From assembly GCF_003589595.1 (NCBI RefSeq), contig NW_020653200.1, positions 8,021,526-8,085,525 of the forward strand: a stretch of DNA of 64,000 nucleotides, read 5' to 3'. The notes beneath the pieces were generated by a model. The model made no database searches. It saw only the letters and a list, made by a program, of their open reading frames with translations, and had not been told where the DNA came from. Positions 57,190-64,000 of this stretch are shown one piece after another. The DNA is from Hyposmocoma kahamanoa (taxonomy: Eukaryota; Arthropoda; Insecta; Lepidoptera; Cosmopterigidae). A program made the translations under genes and the position numbers. How positions within the stretch are numbered: the first letter of the stretch is position 1; each line of letters begins with the position of its first letter.

Positions 57190-59790
57190 AAACAAAAACA
57201 TAAATTTAGGTTCACGAGCTAAATTATTAGTTTTAATTATTATTATAATAAAACATTACAGACGCCAATTCGTTATACGGGAACGCTTAACGTGAAATAA
57301 TGCTTCCTGTATGTTAAAATATCTTATTTTAGCTTTTATTGTCTTATATATTCAGCTTACCAACCTATTGTGCAAATATATACGAATATAAAACAAATTC
57401 TACACGATACGTCTTAAAAGATTTCAAGTTATCGATCCCCATACATCAGAGCGAACAGAAAGGAGAAGAATTATTATTCCCTTTGAAAAGCCCCCGAAAC
57501 AAGTAGACGAACACTTCATTGGACATCTTTATCGGCCATATAGTGAAAAAGCGAGCGCGGTCTTATTCTGGAAAGCGTCATCGGTGTGATATATGGCTGC
57601 TGACCGAAACGTTTATCTGAATCACTGAAGCCACAGCTCGCTGGCTCCTTTAATACTCCCCTACCCAAAAGCCAGACTTGCTTTACGTGGTTTTACACTA
57701 TCACTATGTCTTTTTTCACTTCCAGCGGTCGGACATTATGTCCTTAGAGCCATTTTGAGGCTTCATTTCTAGCAATATTTCTTCCATTTGCAACGTCATT
57801 TCTTTTTATATTACATCCGAATGTTTTGTGGAATTTTCTTTTCTTTGTTTCAGGATAGATAATCTTTTTAGATTCTTTAATTGTTCGAAATTTTTTTGGT
57901 GGGACAGTTCACTTCATATTATGTAATATTGTAAAAAAATAAAGATATGGCATTATATAATAATGCATTAAGAATGCCGATCAGACTGCCACCCTGGTGT
58001 TGTGCATCGAGTATGTTTGGTAGCGCACACGGACAGCTTCCAGGCCATTATATGCAAAAAGATTGTCTCGCTGTTGAGTCGTGTGAGGTAAAGTCCTAAC
58101 AGCATTCTAAAAGCTATAGCAGGAATACTGGAAAGAGCAAGTCAAGGCGTAGCCCAATTTATTATTTAATTAAAAAAATAATTTTGATTGTACTGTTTTT
58201 CTGCTAACCTTTTCTAAGTTCTTTACTAACATAATGGATATTTTCATGGTCCGAAATAAAGAATTACTATTATTAATTGTAATTATCAAAAAGTAACCAC
58301 CAGCCATCAGAAAATCATTGCTCAACATTTAATTTCAAAATGCGTCTTCGTTGAAAGTGTTGCCATTTTAATTACCATCCTAACTTACTTTTAATGAAAT
58401 GTAGAGCGGACTTGTTTTGCTGTAGAGTCTTACCTGGCCGTGAGACTGTAACTTCATTAAAAGAAGATTAAGATAAACTTTTTCCGCGCAGTAACAGTGT
58501 TGTAAGCCTCGAACGGGTAGCAACACTGGTACAGAATTTTATGCAAGAAAATACTATGACGCAAAAAATTATAAAATATAAATAAAAAAAATATTACGAC
58601 AGCCGTGTGTGGAGCCCACAATGTTTTTTTACATGCTCTGCTCACATTTATTCAGAAGAAGGCTAAAGACCATATTTCTCCGTTTGAAAAACCTAAGTTA
58701 GTGTGTGTTCTCGCTTCTATTGAACAACTGTGAAATTTGTAATTAGAATGTTAAAGGCAATTTGCCGGGTTGTCACCGCTGTTGTGCAGTGAAGTGAATG
58801 TATTGGTGTCGGCAGGTTTACCGCACTTGTCACCCTTGTAAAATGGGACATGATAGGTTCATTCCACTTCACATAGCCCGTATGGTGAAAAACTTCGGTT
58901 CTCTTTCTATGTCACTAACATGTAGAACGAAGTTATCTGTAATTATGAGATTCGACATTTTGGTTTAGCAAGCTACGGAACTTAGTGACATATGTATTTT
59001 TTGTTTAAAAATAAATTGATTAGAGACTTAACAGAGAGATTTACAAAAAAAATTATATTTTTTTCATCGGACAAGTCGATACAAGAAAATCAGAGGAAAT
59101 ATAATATAATAATGGAATATGATAATGATTATTATTATGTCGTGTCGCTTCCAGCACAAATGCACAAGACTGCCCTGCTCGAAAACGGCACGTATTGTGC
59201 ACCGGTTTTTGAACGTCAATCCTTGATCCATTGCCGGATAATACCGCGTCTCCCATTTAAAAATTCGAAATTAATCTTTTAGGCCATGGGAGAGGCGAGA
59301 GTCTGAAATAGGCAAAGATTATGCCTTTCATAGAAATATAAAAGTAAATATGTGGAAAATAAACACAGAAGTTTATAACGCTTGTATTTTTAATACTGAA
59401 ATACAAGTTCTTCATTACTACGTAGATAATTTCCAACTTCTACGCGGTTCGTTGCTGCAGACCGCTGGCCACATGCCAACGGCGACTTACATGGGAATTC
59501 TTCACGTAATTACATTTCATGGCACATAAAAAAGTGGAGAGTTAAAACGTTAAAATCCTCATAGAATTGGATGATCACGTACTTGCACTGTGCGAGTGTG
59601 AGGGCGATGAATTACTTTATAAGAAACTTTTTCTTAAATTAGTTCACAACCTCTTGTACAAAATTTGTGAAGTTAGCATATAACCTATAATAAGATTTCT
59701 TTTATATCGTTTTATTCTTATTTTAATTTATTAATTTAGGACAATGAACGAGTCATATAATTAATATATAAATTTCAGATTACACAATGC
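57190..59790. other. Upstream intron of the receptor, nothing recognised
   Basis: The upstream exon of the receptor should lie somewhere above 57187, but no signal-peptide exon with a matching phase was seen here. A weak LINE-like frame (59120-59260) was noted but not accepted. Confidence 0.4.
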
Positions 59791-59799
59791 AATGGACTT

Positions 59800-59967
59800 T
59801 TTGTGATTTCAAGTGACGAGGGACGAACAAGTTGTACGGCTGGTGGTAAGCGAGACACCTACTCAAAATAATTGAAGCTTTAAATCGCAAAGACCTGTGG
59901 GGCACTGCCATTGCGCCCGATACGTGCAGATATAAAATTAATAATTGTCATATCTCTACTGCTACTA
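59800..59967 (-). repeat. Repeat A copy 8, internally deleted
   Basis: Tail side TTTCAAGTGACGAGGGACGA and AATCGCAAAGACCTGTGGGG; then a jump to the head end CTCTACTGCTACT. Confidence 0.75.
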
Positions 59968-60069
59968 AAACTACCATAACGCCACCGTCAAATACAGCTA
60001 AAAAAAACTTTTCGTGTAACGGAACGGCGCTGTAACAACACTTAACCATTTCTGGTGCTCCGTATCATT

Positions 60070-60450
60070 ATTATCATGGTGGTCTTTTTCTGATCCAATC
60101 TTGGATGTAGGCCTCTTGACTCGTTTTCCACTCTTGGCGACTTATACCCAACTCATCCAGTCCCGACCTCCGTGTAGTTGGAAGTCCCCATCTAGCGCTG
60201 CGATGGTCTGCCGCACCCTCTGATATGCGCTCGGGGTCTCCATTCAAGTACTTGCCTTGTCCAGCTTGCCTCTCGTCCATTCTTGCAATGTGCCCCGCCT
60301 TTGCTCACTTTTCCTTCGCCGTGAATACAATAACATCTTTAACTTCGGTCCTATTTTGGATCTAAACGTTACTTTTTTGGTTTCGCAAGGTGACTCCGGG
60401 CATTGCTCTCTGCGTTTCGGCGTGACTCGTATTCCATATAATTCCATGTA
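60070..60450 (-). pseudogene. Possible LINE C-terminal relic
   Basis: The minus-strand frame ends ISRQEWKTSQEAYIQDWIRK, close to the DRxxWxxLEEAYxQxW ending of several insect LINE proteins. The upstream part is frame-broken. Assignment rests on this short ending only. Confidence 0.45.
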
Positions 60451-60459
60451 ATTCTCGTA

Positions 60460-62270
60460 TGATTTGAATTTATCTCTTCATCATGTATTTTTTTATACGA
60501 ATGTAAACTTGCACAACATCCAAAGCATAACAAAAGTTAGTCTTACAACGTCTGCAATATAAAAGGTATCAGAGAGCGCCGTCAAGACAACTTCGGTAGC
60601 TGGTAATGTTACGAACTTTAGCCAAATATTGTTAAAACTTTTCACGCTGTTGTTTCGTAGAAACTCAATGTGGGCTCAAATATTCTTCAAAATAACATAT
60701 TGCCTCAAAGGAGCCCGAGGCAAAGTCACAGTAAGTACCGTAATGTAATACTTATTGTCTTTTATAAAACTAACATCGACGATAGAATATTAAGATTTTG
60801 TTTCGCATTTCAAACGGAGTAATAGACATTCACAAAGAATTTCGTAAAACAATGTGGAAAATTTTGCTCTAGCAATATGAAATCAACTGAAGGTTTCTGA
60901 CATACCTATCGGATTGTTTTGAAAACAAAACTTCACTATAGTGCATTCTGACTGTTCAATTAAAAGTAATATTGAAAAAGTTTCCTCCCGGCTCACTGAA
61001 TAACTGAAATGTGAATCATTTCAGTGTTACATTGTACTTGACGGTTTTTTAATAACTTGCGTGTAGAGAAAATAATGTATTTTAAGGCGAGTCACCGGTG
61101 GAAGCGGGGAAAACTGTTTTGCTAGATTAAATGAATTAGGTATTTACTATTAAATAACGGTCTTACAAAAGCTGTACAATACACCTAAGGATCAATCAAT
61201 ATCCTTAGACAATTCTAAAGAATGTGCTAATGTGTTACACTATAGGATATACTATATCCGATCACATCACACACGGCGCCCCGTCTGTCGCCATCGGGCA
61301 GTTGCCACTGTCGGTTCTGTGTCAAATTTTCTCCGCCTGGTCTTACTTTATTCATATTAATTTCAGCGCGTGGACTGCGCGACGCGAGAGTCGACCCCCC
61401 CACACCTTACCTTCCTAAAATCTAGGTTAGCATTGAAATACCTCGCTTTAAATACATATTAACTCCATTTGAGAATTGTTTAAATTTTTCGATGCAATCT
61501 CTCATTATATTGTTAGTTTAAAAACAGCGAGCTCGCTAGGAATCGATATTTGTAATTACCGCTCTCAGTAGCTAAGTAACAAGGACGAATAAAGCAAAAC
61601 AATCAAAAGTTACAAAACAGAAATTACGAAACAAGTTTTTACTAACATGGTTTTCAGACCAATGGTCAAGTACGATGAAGTTTTTAATCGTAATTTGGAA
61701 AACAGTTTTAATATTATAAATAGTTGAGTAGATAAATAATATGTATACATGTATACTTAATGTTTCGTAAGGCTACATGTAAGAAGAACTTATTCTGCAC
61801 GCTTCCGCGTGCTCAAGGTATGTGAATCGTGAACGTTCTTGTCATAATCTACATTGTAAACAAGCTTAAATGGAGATGGTAAATGGATGTTATCACTTTG
61901 GTTTTTGTCAATGTTACAATTCAGAAACTCCATTTTTAATTCTATGAAATTCGGTAGCTGCTCTTTGTTTCGTCATATTCAGCAACGCACGCTTTTAAAT
62001 CTCTGATCGGATTACGCTGCTATTTCGTATAGAGGCACAAATGACAGTGCTTGTTGTGAATACCAATCCAGGACAAAAGAACATATTATTTTGAAAACTG
62101 GTATCTTGTCTACTCTTCAATCTGGAATACAGGAATGCTATTTTGCGATAGATCGGCAATCCGCCGGTTCTTTGCATAGGATCTCACAGGGTTTGATACG
62201 CATTTAGGTAGGTACGTTTGTTGTCCATGACAGGTATACTTTTAATCTAATTAAGCATCACTGAGGCAAA
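60460..62270. other. Intronic or upstream sequence, nothing firm
   Basis: A slightly GC-richer patch at 61260-61430 has no supported exon on either strand. Confidence 0.4.
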
Positions 62271-62274
62271 TATA

Positions 62275-62570
62275 GACAGTAAAACTCCTTGTGAAAGAGT
62301 TCGTCCAGGGAAGTACTGCCACCTTAACTGCTTCTGCCGCCAAGCAGTAATGTCAGCATTACTGTGTTCCGGTTTTGAAGGGTAAGGGTGGTTACAGGCA
62401 CATGTGACTTGTTAACTTCTGTGTCACGGTGACGGGCGCAGTGGCAGTGCCACTCAGATCTTTGTGATTTAAAGCTCTGAGTGGCACTGCAACTGTTATG
62501 GAAAGACGAGTAGTTTACCATCAGGCGCACGACTTGTTCGTCCCGTCACTTGACATTATAAAAAATATAA
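62275..62570 (+). repeat. Repeat A copy 9
   Basis: AAACTCCTTGTGAAAGAGTT, CCGCCAAGCAGTAATGTCAG, TGGCAGTGCCACTCAGATCT, GACTTGTTCGTCCCGTCACT, tail TTGACATTATAAAAAAT. Well preserved. Confidence 0.9.
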
Positions 62571-62603
62571 TATTAACGACGTATAAATTACAGATATAAA
62601 AAG

Positions 62604-62757
62604 TCTAATGACCTACTACCTCTCTAGTAGAGGGCGTGAGTATTAATCTGGGCGTGCAACTTTGAGTTGTTCGGAATTTCCGAAATTTAATTTGAAATTA
62701 ACCATGAGCTTTTCGGTGAACGAAATATCGTGAAGAAACCTGCACATATCTGCAAAT
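62604..62757 (+). repeat. SINE C fragment
   Basis: CCATGAGCTTTTCGGTGAAC and ATCGTGAAGAAACCTGCACA match SINE C at 12230-12280. It is broken off into repeat A copy 10. Confidence 0.75.
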
Positions 62758-62897
62758 AAGCGACACACCTGACCATAACAGTTGCAGTGCCTCTCAGAGC
62801 TTTGAATCACAAAGGTCTGAGGCACTACCACCGCGCCCAACACCCTGAGACATAACTTGACAAGTCCCAAGTGTCTGTAATTTCACCAGCACCCTTT
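62758..62897 (-). repeat. Repeat A copy 10, partial
   Basis: CCATAACAGTTGCAGTGCCT, GACATAACTTGACAAGTCCC and GTAATTTCACCAGCACCC, inverted relative to copy 9. Confidence 0.8.
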
Positions 62898-63013
62898 ACT
62901 AAGTTTTACACTTCAATAAGTTTTTACAGGTGGCTTCAAAAAAGCCGTTTAAATCCAGTACAAATATCCGCAACAAGCACATTGACAAATTCATAAAATC
63001 TGTTGGCTTAAAC

Positions 63014-63130
63014 CGTAGCTAGCTCAGTTGGAAAAGCGGTAGCCACGTTGAGGCAACAGTCGCTGATTTGAGTCCAATCGTAATGAAGGAATTTTTCACT
63101 GTGTTTGTTCGATCTTTGTAACAATAATAA
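63014..63130 (+). repeat. tRNA-derived SINE E (single copy)
   Basis: GTAGCTAGCTCAGTTGGAAAA is tRNA-like (D-arm/A box) and GATTTGAGTCCAATCG is a decayed B box. There is no acceptor stem partner, so it is not a tRNA gene. Confidence 0.55.
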
Positions 63131-63227
63131 AAACAAAGTAGTGGAGTATTTTCACAACAAATACACGAATATCACGCTAATGAAAACATTATGGTTTGAA
63201 TAAGAATAAAATACATATAATATGTAT

Positions 63228-63343
63228 ATAATAATAACGCGCACACACTCATAGTTCTGTACTAGGGTAACCCTGTATCGCGGGTACCATGCACACACTC
63301 ATAGACAACCACAAATTACACCGAAACTCACGAGAGAAATAAT
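63228..63343 (-). repeat. SINE B copy, 5' truncated
   Basis: In reverse: CGCACACACTCATAGTTCTG, GGGTAACCCTGTATCGCGGG and ATTACACCGAAACTCACGAG. It stops before the B box. Confidence 0.85.
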
Positions 63344-63576
63344 CCACATCCCATATGTTGGTGCCCATTGCGCTACTTCGAAATATTTCGAATGATTCGA
63401 TATTTAAATTAAAAATTAAAAACTCACCTTCCTAAAAGTCTAGAAACACCTAAAACACAAGGCACATCCACCTATGGCGATAAGCCAGGCTTTGTTTATA
63501 CCTGGCTTACTCCCACCACCCGGCTTTTATAACCGCCCAGTCTCGGCACCAGTTAGATGTCAAAAGTTTTTCTGTA

Positions 63577-63619
63577 CATGTTCGATTTTGAAGTATGCCT
63601 TACTTCAAAATCGAACATG
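63577..63619. repeat. Perfect 19-bp hairpin
   Basis: CATGTTCGATTTTGAAGTA (63577-63595) and its exact inverse (63601-63619) around a 5-nt loop. Confidence 0.97.
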
Positions 63620-63752
63620 AGGATATGGAGGATTACTATTGCCAGTTTTTGTAGCTAAAACCCATGGTTTAATATTGAGTATTGCGGAATAAATTGGCTA
63701 AGCATTATTAATCAGTATTTGTCTAATACTCGTATTACCGTACTTTATTTAA

Positions 63753-63965
63753 CTGCCTCCGTGGCCGAACGGTTACCAAGCCGGACTGCCACGCAGAGGT
63801 CCCAGGTTCGATTCCCGGGCCGGGAGAAATGTTTGTATGGCCTACATTTATTTCTCTCGTGAGTTTGGGTGTAATAATTTTGTGATTGTCTACATGTGTG
63901 TGTCCATGGCACCCGCGACACAGGGTTTCCCTAGTGCGGGGCTATGTTGAGTGTGTGCGTTATTT
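63753..63965 (+). repeat. SINE B, best-preserved full copy
   Basis: A box CGTGGCCGAACGGTTACC, B box AGGTTCGATTCCCGGGCCGG, then TTTGTATGGCCTACATTTAT, GTGTGTCCATGGCACCCGCG and GTGCGGGGCTATGTTGAGTG, ending GCGTTATT. Nearly identical short sequences TTATTTAACTGCC and TTATTTAAACTGCC at its two edges may be the target duplication. Useful as the reference copy of the family. Confidence 0.9.
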
Positions 63966-64000
63966 AAACTGCCCTATTGTTATGTGCCTAGTGTACCTAA

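Noticed and set aside
58457..58645. Hydrophobic minus-strand frame as the receptor signal-peptide exon
   Set aside because: Met is followed by basic residues and a long hydrophobic stretch, but no donor in the required phase follows it and no lead-in to the IGAIFDQ strand is present.
59053..59282. LINE-like frame on either strand
   Set aside because: The resemblance was too weak to name; no conserved block longer than a few residues.
61260..61430. GC-richer patch as promoter or first exon
   Set aside because: No initiator, TATA-type element or in-phase donor could be supported.
63014..63100. Genuine tRNA gene
   Set aside because: The tRNA-like boxes are present but there is no acceptor stem pairing and the B box is decayed; it fits a SINE head. 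The same holds for the SINE B heads at 63753 and 51393.
1..64000. CRISPR arrays, operons, bacterial promoters or terminators
   Set aside because: The window is eukaryotic genomic DNA with spliced exons; no regularly spaced repeats of CRISPR type were seen.

Overview
The window is eukaryotic, AT-rich, intron-rich DNA, most likely from a moth or butterfly (Lepidoptera). The order is inferred from the style and mixture of interspersed repeats: tRNA-headed SINEs, Jockey/CR1-type LINE ends, a Penelope-like element, a BEL/Pao relic and several short TIR elements. No species can be named from the sequence alone.

One host gene is visible, and it occupies almost the whole window on the minus strand. 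Fourteen exons between 57186 and 43 join in consistent reading phase, with GT/AG junctions throughout. They encode about 722 residues of an AMPA-type (GluRI-like) ionotropic glutamate receptor. Reading from high to low coordinates they give the amino-terminal domain (57186-14265), ligand-binding segment S1 (13728-2342), membrane segment M1 (end of the 2342-2509 exon and 1762-1893), the M2 pore loop (1418-1506), M3 with its SYTANLAA motif (637-793), and the last part of ligand-binding segment S2 (43-215). The signal-peptide exon and the M4/C-terminal exons are not seen. The receptor is unusual: several glutamate-contacting positions are substituted, and a stretch of S2 that other AMPA receptors have between M3 and the final S2 lobe has no visible exon.

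The introns (one of 27.1 kb, one of 10.8 kb, one of 7.5 kb) hold transposable-element debris. 2990-3613 is a Penelope-like fragment with a hammerhead-ribozyme-like core. 4980-5256, 42479-42706 and 55981-56208 are three copies of one MITE, each with a perfect 8-bp target duplication. 5404-7435 is a dead piggyBac-like transposase. 10449-11065 is a Tc1/mariner-like TIR element interrupted by a 400-N gap. 15373-16551 and 17930-19786 are two LINE copies. 22680-25560 is a BEL/Pao relic. 28066-28872 is a large inverted SINE pair. Other LINE ends lie at 33690-33775, 34745-35215, 36420-36612, 43371-43870 and 46379-46752. About ten copies of an A-tailed repeat (repeat A), eight copies or fragments of a tRNA-headed SINE (SINE B) and many near-perfect hairpins are scattered throughout. 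Apart from the receptor, no gene in the window looks functional.
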